Source of the DNA: Pseudoduganella ginsengisoli
Lineage (GTDB): Bacteria; Pseudomonadota; Gammaproteobacteria; Burkholderiales; Burkholderiaceae_D
Length of the DNA stretch: 64,000 bases
Direction of reading: 5' to 3'
Assembly (NCBI RefSeq): GCF_009720865.1
Contig: NZ_WNLA01000001.1
Coordinates: 806,001-870,000, forward strand
A program made the position numbers and the translations under genes. This document shows positions 35,401-44,135 of this stretch, piece by piece (position 1 is the first letter of the stretch; each line of letters opens with the position of its first letter). The notes beneath the pieces were generated by a model, which did no database searches, was not told where the DNA came from, and was given only the letters and a program-made list of their open reading frames with translations.

Positions 35401-36282
35401 ATGTCTGGTTATTTGCAAGGAAATGAGATGGCCGCCAGCACCCCTGCCCCGGCCGCAGGCACGACTCCCGCACCGGCAAAACCGGTTGCCAGCAAAGCCG
35501 TGACGGTGCCAGCGCTGAATGCGCGCCGCGCCGCTGGCGACAAGATCACCATGATGACGTGCTACGACGCCAGCTTCGCATCGCTGATGGATAGCTGCGG
35601 CGTGGAAGTCTTGCTGATCGGCGACTCGCTGGGCATGGTCTGCAATGGCCTCGACTCCACCTTGCCGGTCACCCTGGATGAAGTGGCCTACCACACCCGC
35701 GCCGTAGCCCGTGGCAACAAGTCGGCGCTGGTGCTGGCCGATATGCCATTCGGCACTTACGCCACCCGCGAAGATGCGTTCGACAATGCCGTCAAACTGA
35801 TGCAGGCCGGCGCGCACATGGTGAAAATCGAAGGCGGCGCATGGCTGGCTGATACCGTGCGCTTCCTGACGGAGCGTTCGATCCCTGTCTGCGCCCACCT
35901 GGGTTTGACGCCGCAATCCGTGCACCAGCTGGGCGGCTACAAGGTGCAGGGCAAGACGACGGAAAGCGCGGAGCTGTTGAAATCCGATGCGCTGAAATTG
36001 CAGCAAGCCGGCGCCGCGCTGCTGGTGCTGGAAGCCATTCCTACTGCACTGGGCAAGGAAGTCACGGACTTGCTGGCCATTCCCACCATCGGCATTGGCG
36101 CCGGCCCGGATTGCTCCGGCCAGGTGCTGGTGATGCACGATGCGCTGGGCGTATTCCCGGGCCGTAAGGCGCGCTTCGTGCGCAATTTCATGGAAGGCCA
36201 GACCAGCATTGGCGCTGCGGTCACTGCCTACGTGACGGCGGTGAAGGATGGCAGTTTCCCGGCACTGGAACACTGCTTCTGA
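35401..36282 (+). CDS. panB: 3-methyl-2-oxobutanoate hydroxymethyltransferase
   Basis: First committed step of pantothenate synthesis (ketopantoate formation with methylene-THF). It is 293 residues, about 30 longer than many PanB proteins because of an Ala/Pro-rich N-terminal extension (residues 10-33). The core has [56 protein letters not shown] and [18 protein letters not shown] 35401 has a GAGGAA Shine-Dalgarno; a later ATG at 35428 (MAAST) would remove 9 residues. panC is not adjacent. A terminator follows. Confidence 0.93.
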   Translation: MSGYLQGNEMAASTPAPAAGTTPAPAKPVASKAVTVPALNARRAAGDKITMMTCYDASFASLMDSCGVEVLLIGDSLGMVCNGLDSTLPVTLDEVAYHTRAVARGNKSALVLADMPFGTYATREDAFDNAVKLMQAGAHMVKIEGGAWLADTVRFLTERSIPVCAHLGLTPQSVHQLGGYKVQGKTTESAELLKSDALKLQQAGAALLVLEAIPTALGKEVTDLLAIPTIGIGAGPDCSGQVLVMHDALGVFPGRKARFVRNFMEGQTSIGAAVTAYVTAVKDGSFPALEHCF

Positions 36283-36288
36283 TGGAAA

Positions 36289-36318
36289 GGCGGGCCGCAA
36301 TGGCCCGCCCGCTTTTTC
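36289..36318 (+). terminator. Rho-independent terminator after panB
   Basis: Stem GGCGGGCC/GGCCCGCC with a GCAAT loop, followed by CGCTTTTT. It starts 7 bases after the panB stop and also faces the convergent aldehyde dehydrogenase gene end (36327). Confidence 0.88.
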
Positions 36319-36326
36319 CTCAGCTA

Positions 36327-37814
36327 TTAGCCGACCTGAATCCAGGTCGTCTTCAACTCCGTGTACTTGTCAAACGCATGCAGCGACTTGTCGCGGCCAT
36401 TGCCTGACTGTTTATAGCCGCCGAATGGCACCGTGATGTCGTCGCCATCGTACTGGTTCACGTGCACCGTGCCGGCCCGCAAGGCGCGCGATACCTGGAT
36501 GGCTTTACTCAGGTTCGCAGTCCATACGGCTGCATGCAAACCATATGGCGTCGCATTGGCCTGCCTGACCGCTTCGTGCACGTCGTTGAACGTCAGCACG
36601 GACAGCACGGGACCAAAGATTTCTTCCTGCGCGATGCGCATGTTCTGGCTGACCTGGTCAAACAAGGTTGGCGCCACATAATAGCCGCCCGTCTCCATGC
36701 GCACGCGTTCACCACCCGCCAGCAGGCGCGCCCCCTCGGACTTGCCGGACTCGATATAACCCAGCACCGTGTTCATTTGCTGGTCATCGACCAGCGCGCC
36801 CATTTCCGTGGCGCTATCCAGCGGGTCGCCCGGCATGTGCGACGGAATCAGCTTCAACGCTTTTTCAATGAACGCATCGCGGATGCTTTCTTCGACAAAC
36901 AGGCGTGATGGCGCGTTGCAGCTTTCGCCCTGGTTGAAATAGATCGAACCGATGGCTGCCGATACGGCCGCATCCAGGTCCGGGCAATCGGCGCATACGA
37001 TGTTGGCGGACTTGCCGCCCAATTCCGTCCACGCCCGCTTCAAATTCGACTGCCCCGCCATCTGCATGATCAGCTTGCCCGTGCGGGTGGAGCCGGTAAA
37101 TCCGATCGTGTCGACATCCATGTGCAATGCCAGCGCGCTGCCCGCTTCATTGCCAAAGCCGGGCACCACGTTAAACACTCCCGCAGGAATGCCTGCTTCC
37201 AGCGCCAGCTCGGCCAGCCGCATCGACGTCAACGGCGCTTTCTCTGACGGCTTCAGCACCACGCTGTTACCAGCCGCCAGCGCCGGGCCTATCTTCCATG
37301 CCGCCATCAGCATCGGGTAATTCCACGGGATGATGGCGCCCACCACGCCGACCGGTTCGCGCGTCACCAGCGCCAGCGAATTGGCGGCGGTCGGTGCGAT
37401 TTCATCGTAAATCTTGTCGATCGCTTCGCCATACCAGCGTATGCAATTGGCGGCCAGCGCCACGTCCACGCTCTGGCTGTATTTGATCGGCTTGCCCATG
37501 TCGAGCGTTTCCAGCAGCGCCAGTTCTTCCTGGTGCTGCACCATTAAATCGGCAAAGCGGATCAACGTGCGCTTGCGCTGTGCGGGCGCCACACTGGCCC
37601 AGCGGCCATCATCAAATGCCGCGCGGGCTGCCGCCACTGCCGCATCCACGTCGGCGCTGCCACAGCGCGCCACTTCGGCCAGCTTGCGTCCATCGATGGG
37701 CGACGTCTTGTCAAAGCGCTGCTCGTTGCGCGGCCACACGCGCTGGCCGCCGATCAACGCGCGGCCATCAATTTTCAAATGGGCGGCGCGGTCGTGCCAG
37801 TTAATGATTGTCAT
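36327..37814 (-). CDS. puuC: Aldehyde dehydrogenase (PuuC-like, gamma-glutamyl-aminobutyraldehyde or aminobutyraldehyde)
   Basis: A 495-residue NAD(P)-dependent ALDH. The catalytic Cys is in FNQGESCNAPSRLFVEE and the general-base Glu in WTELGGKSANIV; the cofactor site is GFTGSTRTG. The C-terminal DDITVPFGGYKQSGNGRDKSLHA is typical of PuuC. It lies last in the leftward puuD-ligase-aminotransferase-ALDH set, 10 bases after the aminotransferase. The expected reaction is oxidation of the gamma-glutamylated or free 4-aminobutyraldehyde; which one is not decidable by eye. Confidence 0.85.
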   Translation of the reverse strand: MTIINWHDRAAHLKIDGRALIGGQRVWPRNEQRFDKTSPIDGRKLAEVARCGSADVDAAVAAARAAFDDGRWASVAPAQRKRTLIRFADLMVQHQEELALLETLDMGKPIKYSQSVDVALAANCIRWYGEAIDKIYDEIAPTAANSLALVTREPVGVVGAIIPWNYPMLMAAWKIGPALAAGNSVVLKPSEKAPLTSMRLAELALEAGIPAGVFNVVPGFGNEAGSALALHMDVDTIGFTGSTRTGKLIMQMAGQSNLKRAWTELGGKSANIVCADCPDLDAAVSAAIGSIYFNQGESCNAPSRLFVEESIRDAFIEKALKLIPSHMPGDPLDSATEMGALVDDQQMNTVLGYIESGKSEGARLLAGGERVRMETGGYYVAPTLFDQVSQNMRIAQEEIFGPVLSVLTFNDVHEAVRQANATPYGLHAAVWTANLSKAIQVSRALRAGTVHVNQYDGDDITVPFGGYKQSGNGRDKSLHAFDKYTELKTTWIQVG

Positions 37815-37824
37815 GTCTTCTCCT

Positions 37825-39207
37825 TTACAGCCAGCCGCGCTGTTTGACTTCTTCCAGCGTCAAATCCAGCGCGTGACGGATCAATCCCACCATTTCATCG
37901 ATTTGCGCATGCGTCATCACCAGTGGCGGGGCAATGATCATGCGGTCGCCCACGGCGCGCATGATGACGCCATTGTTGAACATGTGCGCGCGGCACACCA
38001 TGCCCACCGCCAAATCGGCATCAAACGCAACCTGCTGGTGCACGTTTTCCGCTTTGCGTTTTACGAGGTTCAAGCCGGCGACAAAGCCGCTGGTTTCCGC
38101 CACGCCCACCAGCGGGTGGTCCGCCAGTGCAGTAAATTTTTGCTTTAAATACGCACCCGTTTCACCGGCCACCCGGCCCACCAGGTTTTCCGATTCAATG
38201 ATACGCAAGTTTTCCAGCGCTGCCGCGCACGCGACCGGGTGGCCTGAATACGTAAAGCCATGGTTGAATTCACCGCCCTGCCGTATCAGCACGTCGGCCA
38301 CGCGGTCGGACACCATGACGCCGCCCAGCGGGATATAACCGGACGTCACGCCTTTTGCAAAAGTGATCAAGTCCGGCTTATACGGTTCAGATGCGAACCA
38401 GCGGCCCAGGCGGCCAAAGCCGGTAATCACTTCATCGGCAATCAGCAAGATGCCGTACTTGTCGCAAATGCGGCGGATTTCCGGCCAATAGGTATCGGGA
38501 GGAATGACGACGCCGCCCGCGCCCTGCACGGGCTCCGCGATAAACGCGGCCACCTTGTCCGCGCCCACGTCGAGGATCTTCTTTTCCAGCCATGACGCGG
38601 CCTGCACGCCGAATTCTTCGCGCGTCATGCCGGCGCCAGACTCATAGTAATTCGGCTGGCCGATATGAACGATGCCGGGGATCGGCAAACCACCCTGCTC
38701 GTGCATGCCGCTCATGCCGCCCAGTGACGCACCCGCCATCGTGCTGCCGTGATATGCGTTGTGGCGGCTGATGATGACGTGGCGGTCGGGATAACCCAAT
38801 AAATCCCAATAGCGGCGCACCATGCGCACGTTGGTGTCGTTGGCTTCGGAGCCGGAACCCGTAAAGAACACGTGCTTGAACCCTGGCGGCGCCAGTTGCG
38901 ACAGGCGGTGCGCCAGGTTCACTGCCGGCACGGTCGTCGTATTGAAGAAGCTGTTATAGAACGGCAGCGTATCGATTTGCTCGCTGATGGCTTTCGTCAT
39001 CGTCGAGCGGCCATAGCCAATCGCCACGCACCACAGGCCGGACATCCCATCCAATACCTTGTTGCCTTCCGAGTCCCACAAATAAATGCCTTCGCCCCGC
39101 ACCATGACGCGCACGCCTTTTTCGCCGAGCGCCTTGTGGTCGGTGAACGGGTGCAGGTAGTGCGCATGGTCGAGTTCACGCAGGGTATGAGTGTCATGCG
39201 TTGTCAT
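37825..39207 (-). CDS. spuC: Class III pyridoxal-phosphate aminotransferase (SpuC-like)
   Basis: A 460-residue omega-aminotransferase. It shows the PLP motifs LWCVAIGYGRSTM, FFTGSGSEANDTNVRMVRRYW, LLIADEVITGFGRLG and the Schiff-base lysine in LITFAKGVTSGYIPLGGVMV. SpuC in Pseudomonas moves the amino group of putrescine to pyruvate; its placement between a putrescine-type ligase and an ALDH supports a polyamine substrate. The gap to the ligase gene is 12 bases. Confidence 0.87.
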   Translation of the reverse strand: MTTHDTHTLRELDHAHYLHPFTDHKALGEKGVRVMVRGEGIYLWDSEGNKVLDGMSGLWCVAIGYGRSTMTKAISEQIDTLPFYNSFFNTTTVPAVNLAHRLSQLAPPGFKHVFFTGSGSEANDTNVRMVRRYWDLLGYPDRHVIISRHNAYHGSTMAGASLGGMSGMHEQGGLPIPGIVHIGQPNYYESGAGMTREEFGVQAASWLEKKILDVGADKVAAFIAEPVQGAGGVVIPPDTYWPEIRRICDKYGILLIADEVITGFGRLGRWFASEPYKPDLITFAKGVTSGYIPLGGVMVSDRVADVLIRQGGEFNHGFTYSGHPVACAAALENLRIIESENLVGRVAGETGAYLKQKFTALADHPLVGVAETSGFVAGLNLVKRKAENVHQQVAFDADLAVGMVCRAHMFNNGVIMRAVGDRMIIAPPLVMTHAQIDEMVGLIRHALDLTLEEVKQRGWL

Positions 39208-39219
39208 GGTCCTCTCCTT

Positions 39220-40590
39220 TTACACATGCAGCAGCAGGTGCTCGCGCTCCCACGGGCTGATCACAGTCATGAATTCCTGGTACTCCAGGTCCTTGATGGC
39301 GGCATAGACATCGATGAAGCGGTCGCCCAGTACGTGGCGCAATTTGTCTTCACGCCGCAGCAGCATCAACGCTTCCGACAGGCTTTGCGGCAATTCATAG
39401 CGCTGTTCGTAGGCGCTGCCGGTGGTGGCCGCATTCGGCTCCAGCTGTTCCGTCATGCCCAGGTAACCACATGCCAGCGTCACGGCCAGCGCCAGGTACG
39501 GATTCGCATCGGCGCCGATGATGCGGTTTTCCACCCGCCGGTCTTGCACACCGGATTCCGGCACGCGGAAACCCACGGTGCGGTTATCGACGCCCCATTG
39601 GATATTGATGGGAGCAGCCGTATGCCGCACCAGCCGGCGGTAGGAATTCACGTACGGCGCCACGATGGCCAGCGCGTGCGGCATATAGCGCTGCAGGCCG
39701 CCAATGTAATGCTTGAATAGCGGCGAAGGCGAACCATCTTCATTGCTGAAAATATTCTTGCCTGTGTTCGCGTCCACCACGCTCTGGTGCACGTGCATGG
39801 CCGATCCCGGCTCGCCTGCCATCGGCTTGGCCATGAACGTCGCATACATATCGTGCTTCAGCGCCGCTTCACGCAAGGTGCGCTTGAAGAAAAATACCTT
39901 GTCTGCCAGGCTCAGTGGCTCGCCATGCAGGAAGTTGATTTCCATCTGGCCCGCGCCGATTTCGTGAATCAAGGTATCGACGTCGAGGCCCATCAAATCG
40001 CAGTAATCGTAGATATCTTCGAACAGCGGATCGAATTCATTGACGGCATCGATGCTGTACACCTGGCGCGAGGTTTCCGCCCTGCCGCTGCGGCCGATCG
40101 GCGCCTTTAACGGCAAGTCTGGATCCGCATTTTTCGCCGTCAGGTAAAACTCGAGTTCCGGCGCCACCACGGGCTTCCAGCCTTTATCCGCATACAGTTT
40201 CAGCACGCGCCGCAGCACGGTGCGCGGTGCGAAGTCCACCAGCTTGCCGTCCGCAAAATAGCAGTCGTGGATCACTTGCGCCGTGGGGTCGGTCGCCCAC
40301 GGCACCATCGTAATGGTGGTGGGGTCGGCCCGTAAAATCATGTCGCGGTCCGTCGAAGAAATCGCGCGGTCGTAAGCATCGTCTTCCGTTGGGTAATTGC
40401 CTGTCACTGTCATGCCCAGCACGGCTTCCGGAATACGCATGCCGCGGTCTTGCGTGAACTTCCCGCGCGGCAGAATTTTGCCGCGCGCAACGCCCGTCAA
40501 GTCGGGTACCAGGCATTCAATTTCCGTGACCCTGTTTTCATTGAGCCACGCATCCATATCGGTATAAGTAAAGTTTTCGCGTATCGCCAT
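39220..40590 (-). CDS. puuA: Glutamine-synthetase-like gamma-glutamylpolyamine synthetase, copy 1
   Basis: A 456-residue type III glutamine synthetase homolog of the PuuA/SpuI group, expected to join glutamate to putrescine using ATP. Seen: APELEFYLTAKN (metal Glu), GAGQMEINFLHG, MHVHQSV, NQ-like ATP loop RLVRHTAAPINIQWGVDNRTVGFRVPESG, RVENRIIGADANPYLALA. There is a close paralog at 44136-45506 (about 95 percent identical by eye), whereas the PuuD partners differ far more. A hairpin lies in the 68-base gap from puuD. Confidence 0.87.
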   Translation of the reverse strand: MAIRENFTYTDMDAWLNENRVTEIECLVPDLTGVARGKILPRGKFTQDRGMRIPEAVLGMTVTGNYPTEDDAYDRAISSTDRDMILRADPTTITMVPWATDPTAQVIHDCYFADGKLVDFAPRTVLRRVLKLYADKGWKPVVAPELEFYLTAKNADPDLPLKAPIGRSGRAETSRQVYSIDAVNEFDPLFEDIYDYCDLMGLDVDTLIHEIGAGQMEINFLHGEPLSLADKVFFFKRTLREAALKHDMYATFMAKPMAGEPGSAMHVHQSVVDANTGKNIFSNEDGSPSPLFKHYIGGLQRYMPHALAIVAPYVNSYRRLVRHTAAPINIQWGVDNRTVGFRVPESGVQDRRVENRIIGADANPYLALAVTLACGYLGMTEQLEPNAATTGSAYEQRYELPQSLSEALMLLRREDKLRHVLGDRFIDVYAAIKDLEYQEFMTVISPWEREHLLLHV

Positions 40591-40658
40591 GTTGTTCTCT
40601 CAAATAGTTGTGAAGATTCCAGCCAACAGGGCTGGAACACCGCTGTTCGAGAGAAGCG

Positions 40659-41411
40659 CTAAGGGATACGGTCGCGGTGCGCGCGGCAGGCGTCGCCAAA
40701 AGCGGTGAACAGCCGCATCGAAACGGGGTTGCTGGCCACTTGCCATTCCGGGTGCCATTGCACAGCCAGCGCAAAACGCGCATCGATGACGGAGTACGCT
40801 TCGACCAGCCCATCTTCCGCCACGGCTTCAATCTGCAAGCCTGGCGCCAGTTCATCTATGCCCTGGCCATGCAGGGAATTGACGTTAATTTCGCTCTGGC
40901 CTTGTAATAAACGCGCCAGCATACCGCCTGCCTGCAATACGACCTTGTGCGCCGCTGCATATTGCACGTCCAGCGCTTCGCCTTTGCTTTCACGGTGGTC
41001 ATTCATGCCCGGCACGTCGTGCACGGCCTGATGCAAAGTGCCGCCCAGCGCCACATTGACTTCCTGGAAGCCGCGGCAAATCGCCATCAGCGGTACACCC
41101 CTTTTCAGCGCAGCGCGGATAAGCGGCAACGTGGTGGCATCGCGCGCCCGATCTTGCGGCAACGATGGATCGCGCACATCCTGCCCATACAGGCTGGCAT
41201 GCACATTCGATGGCGACCCGGTCAGCATGACGCCATCGGCCATGTCCAGCAGCGCATCGATATCCAGTGCTTCACCCAGCGCCGGAACGATCACCGGCGT
41301 GCAGGCTGCGCCCTTTACGACGGCGTCCACATACTTGTGCTGCGCCGCGTAATAAGGGTGCAGGCCAATCTGATGGCTGCACGATGGAACGAGAACGATG
41401 GGATGGCGCAT
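40659..41411 (-). CDS. puuD: Gamma-glutamyl-gamma-aminobutyrate hydrolase PuuD, copy 1
   Basis: Releases GABA from gamma-glutamyl-GABA. It is 250 residues of the class I glutamine amidotransferase fold with nucleophile Cys112 in PLMAICRGFQEVNVALGG and the His/Glu of QWHPEW. Residues GVMLTGSPSNV form the oxyanion strand. First gene of the leftward puuD-puuA-spuC-puuC set, divergent from the MocR-type regulator across 100 bases containing palindromes. Confidence 0.88.
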   Translation of the reverse strand: MRHPIVLVPSCSHQIGLHPYYAAQHKYVDAVVKGAACTPVIVPALGEALDIDALLDMADGVMLTGSPSNVHASLYGQDVRDPSLPQDRARDATTLPLIRAALKRGVPLMAICRGFQEVNVALGGTLHQAVHDVPGMNDHRESKGEALDVQYAAAHKVVLQAGGMLARLLQGQSEINVNSLHGQGIDELAPGLQIEAVAEDGLVEAYSVIDARFALAVQWHPEWQVASNPVSMRLFTAFGDACRAHRDRIP

Positions 41412-41434
41412 GGGTGGCTTCTTTGACGTTGTTT

Positions 41435-41474
41435 AACCAGCTGGTTCCATCATATGCCTGTTTTGGTATGATGG
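41435..41474. promoter_or_regulatory. Paired palindromes between puuD and the MocR-type regulator
   Basis: A perfect 12-bp palindrome AACCAGCTGGTT (41435-41446) abuts an inverted repeat CCATCATA-N12-TATGATGG (41447-41474). Both lie in the 100-base divergent spacer. MocR/GntR proteins bind such repeats upstream of the genes they control, so this is the likely operator; it is not proven which palindrome is used. Confidence 0.65.
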
Positions 41475-41511
41475 CGAGCGCCACTTTTTACAAATCGATA
41501 GAACCACTTTT

Positions 41512-43002
41512 ATGACGCCCGTCTCGGAAATGCTGGCCGCCATGCTGGCGCAAGCGGACTTCCACGCGCGCCTGCCGCGCCAGCGCCGCCTGTATGAAGC
41601 GGCCAAAGCAGCGATTTACCAGAACCGGCTGGCGGCAGGCAGCAAGCTGCCGTCCAGCCGCGATCTGGCTGCCGACCTGGGGATCGCGCGCAATACCGTG
41701 ATTGCCGCGTTTGAGCAGTTGGCGGCGGAAGGTTATGTCGTCAGCGCAGCGGGCAGTGGCACCTATGTCGCCAACGTCAAAGCCATGGCGCCCGCACATG
41801 ATGCGGGTGCGGAACCGGCGGACATCCGTATGCTGCCGCCTGCCATGCTGTCCCGCCGCGGCGCTGAATTGACGCAATTTGCCGCCGGCGCCCGCTATGA
41901 AATCCAGCCGTTCGCACCGGGCGATCCGGATTTCTCGTCGTTCCCCGTCAAGCAGTGGCAGCGCCTGCAAAACCGCGTGTGGCGTGAAGGACGCGCTGAT
42001 TTGCTCGACTATGGACAGTCCGGCGGCTACCTGCCGCTGCGCCAGGCCATCACGGAATACTTGCGGCTGTCGCGCTCCGTCAGCGTGTCGGTGGACCAGG
42101 TGCTGATTACCTCCGGCACCCAGCAATCGCTGGACTTGTGCGCCCAGTTGCTGGCCGATGCCGGCGATACCGCGTGGGTGGAAGACCCGTGCTACTGGGG
42201 CGCCCGCCGCGTGTTCCAGGCGCGCGACCTGCACCTGCATCCGGTAACCGTCGATGAAGATGGCATGGCGCTTGATGCGGATGACCTGGCGACAGTGCCG
42301 CGGCTGATATACGTGACGCCGTCGCACCAGTACCCGACCGGCGCTGTCATGAGCCTGGCCCGCCGCCGCGCGTTGCTGGAAGCGGCCGCGCGCAAGAATG
42401 CGTGGATACTGGAAGACGATTACGACAGCGAATTCCGTTACAGCGGCCGCCCCCTCGCTTCGCTGCAAGGGCTCGATGGCGGCAACCGCGTCGTCTATAT
42501 GGGCACGTTTTCCAAGGTGCTGTATCCGGGCATTAAGGTCGGCTACCTGGTAGCGCCGCCGGCACTGGTGGAACCGTTCAAAAGCGCGCTGTATGACTTG
42601 CAGCGTCCCGGCCAAATGATGGTGCAGGCGACACTGGCGGACTTTATCGCGCTGGGCCACTTCACGACCCACGTGCGCAAATTGCGGCAAATTTATGGTG
42701 CGCGGCGCGAACTGTTGCGGCGCACATTGCAAAAGCATCTGGGCAGGCACGCTGGCGAGCTGGCCACCATCAGCCGCCAGGAATCCGGCCTGCACCTGGT
42801 GGTGGAATTGCCGGATTGGGCCGACGACGCCGCCCTGCACGCACTGGCGCGGGAAGCCGGACTGGCCGTCAATGCACTCTCGGCATATTACCTGGCGCCG
42901 CCCGTGCGCAAAGGACTGCTGGCTGGCTACGCTTACGTAACGGAAGAAAAAATCAAACGGTATGGCAAAGTGCTGGCTACGCTGATCCGGGATAACCTGT
43001 GA
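41512..43002 (+). CDS. MocR/PdxR-type transcriptional regulator (GntR HTH fused to aminotransferase fold)
   Basis: A 496-residue regulator. Residues about 20-90 form a GntR winged helix (KAAIYQNRLAAGSKLPSSRDLAADLGIARNTVIAAFEQL). The rest is a fold-type I aminotransferase domain with PLP lysine in GTFSKVLYPGIKVGYL and DDYDSEFRYSGRPL. Relatives such as GabR and PdxR respond to GABA/PLP or PLP. Being divergent from puuD and next to agmatinase, it likely controls this polyamine/GABA locus. Confidence 0.87.
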   Translation: MTPVSEMLAAMLAQADFHARLPRQRRLYEAAKAAIYQNRLAAGSKLPSSRDLAADLGIARNTVIAAFEQLAAEGYVVSAAGSGTYVANVKAMAPAHDAGAEPADIRMLPPAMLSRRGAELTQFAAGARYEIQPFAPGDPDFSSFPVKQWQRLQNRVWREGRADLLDYGQSGGYLPLRQAITEYLRLSRSVSVSVDQVLITSGTQQSLDLCAQLLADAGDTAWVEDPCYWGARRVFQARDLHLHPVTVDEDGMALDADDLATVPRLIYVTPSHQYPTGAVMSLARRRALLEAAARKNAWILEDDYDSEFRYSGRPLASLQGLDGGNRVVYMGTFSKVLYPGIKVGYLVAPPALVEPFKSALYDLQRPGQMMVQATLADFIALGHFTTHVRKLRQIYGARRELLRRTLQKHLGRHAGELATISRQESGLHLVVELPDWADDAALHALAREAGLAVNALSAYYLAPPVRKGLLAGYAYVTEEKIKRYGKVLATLIRDNL

Positions 43003-43092
43003 GTGGCACCATCAACTATTCGCCGGTGGACCTGTCGGCAACCGGGCGGCAGCGCTAGTATGGCTGGACCAATCACCCCTGAAAGGTCCATC

Positions 43093-43155
43093 ATGAACCA
43101 GGTAGAACTGCAAGCCCGCAAGGTCATTCAATACATTTGCGTCGGAGGCAGCTGA
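43093..43155 (+). CDS. Possible 20-codon leader peptide upstream of agmatinase
   Basis: ATG AAC ... TGA encodes MNQVELQARKVIQYICVGGS, preceded by GAAAGG. A hairpin TGGACC-N14-GGTCCA (43065-43090) would hide that Shine-Dalgarno. The last codons contain the GGAGG that serves the agmatinase gene, whose ATG lies 1 base after this stop. The arrangement suggests translational coupling or peptide-based attenuation; coding is not proven, as the ORF is very short. Confidence 0.4.
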   Translation: MNQVELQARKVIQYICVGGS

Positions 43156-43156
43156 T

Positions 43157-44098
43157 ATGTCCAGCCACGAATTCGCGTACCGCTCCAGCGGCACTTACCT
43201 GAATGCGCCGCACCTTGCGCAGTCCGCCTCATCCAGCACGCCATTCGCCATCGCCGGTGTCACGTATGACGGCGCCGTCACCAACCGCCCCGGCGCCCGC
43301 TTCGGCCCGCAAGCCATCCGCCTTGCTTCGCAAATGCTGTGCGAAGCCATCCACCCCTATTTCGATACAACGCCGCACGGTTTATTGTCCGATGCGGGCG
43401 ACGTGCCCTTGCCGAACACGAGCCTGGAAGCCATGCGCGCGGCGCTGATGCCGCATGCGCTGGAGTTATTCCGCAACCACCACATGGTTTGGCTGGGCGG
43501 AGATCACAGCATCACGCTGCCGCTGCTGCGCGCGCTGAATCAAGTGCATGGCCGCCCCGTGGCGCTGCTCCACTTCGATGCGCATTGCGATACGTGGGTC
43601 GACCATTTCGGCGAACCTTCGGGCCATGGCACATGGGTGTATGAAGCATTCCAGGAAGGGCTGGTGATTCCACAGGCAGCGATCCAGATCGGCATCCGCT
43701 CCACTGGTGAGCGGGATGCGCGCGAATACGTGAATGACATGGGGGGCCGCGTGTTTACCGGCCGCCAATTGCGTGGGCTGGCCAGCCCGGAACAGCTGGC
43801 GCCCGTGCTGGATGAAATCCGCGCCCGCATGGACAAGGCAGGCAATCCGCCCGTCTACCTGTCGCTCGATATTGATTGCCTGGACCCGGCTTTTGCACCC
43901 GGCACAGGCACGCCGGAACCAGGCGGCCTGACGACGCCGCAAGTGATGACCATCCTGGAAGAATTGGCGGATTTGAACTGGTGCGGCATGGATTGCGTGG
44001 AAGTGTCGCCGCCCTATGACCATGCACAGTTGACGGCACAGGCGGCGTCCATGTTCGTGTGGACGTATTTGTGCGGCTTGATCGCGCAGCGCAAATAA
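43157..44098 (+). CDS. speB: Agmatinase/ureohydrolase (SpeB-like)
   Basis: A 313-residue manganese ureohydrolase. The metal ligands are visible in WLGGDHSITLPLL, LHFDAHCDTW and LSLDIDCLDPAFAPGTGTPEPGG. It is expected to split agmatine to putrescine and urea; guanidinobutyrase activity is an alternative since the family is not separable by eye. The two glutamine-synthetase-like ligases and PuuD copies on either side fit putrescine use. The Shine-Dalgarno GGAGG lies within the preceding 20-codon ORF. Confidence 0.85.
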   Translation: MSSHEFAYRSSGTYLNAPHLAQSASSSTPFAIAGVTYDGAVTNRPGARFGPQAIRLASQMLCEAIHPYFDTTPHGLLSDAGDVPLPNTSLEAMRAALMPHALELFRNHHMVWLGGDHSITLPLLRALNQVHGRPVALLHFDAHCDTWVDHFGEPSGHGTWVYEAFQEGLVIPQAAIQIGIRSTGERDAREYVNDMGGRVFTGRQLRGLASPEQLAPVLDEIRARMDKAGNPPVYLSLDIDCLDPAFAPGTGTPEPGGLTTPQVMTILEELADLNWCGMDCVEVSPPYDHAQLTAQAASMFVWTYLCGLIAQRK

Positions 44099-44111
44099 AC
44101 GCAAACAAGCC

Positions 44112-44130
44112 GGGCGGCGCACCGCCGCCC
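44112..44130. terminator. GC hairpin between convergent speB and second puuA
   Basis: GGGCGGCG-CAC-CGCCGCCC, perfect 8-bp stem, in the 37-base gap between converging genes. The T-run is poor on both strands, so termination may be inefficient. Confidence 0.5.
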
Positions 44131-44135
44131 TGCCT

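Noticed and set aside
43003-43030. TGGCAC-containing sequence after the MocR gene as a sigma-54 promoter
   Set aside because: The -12 GC element is missing at the required spacing.
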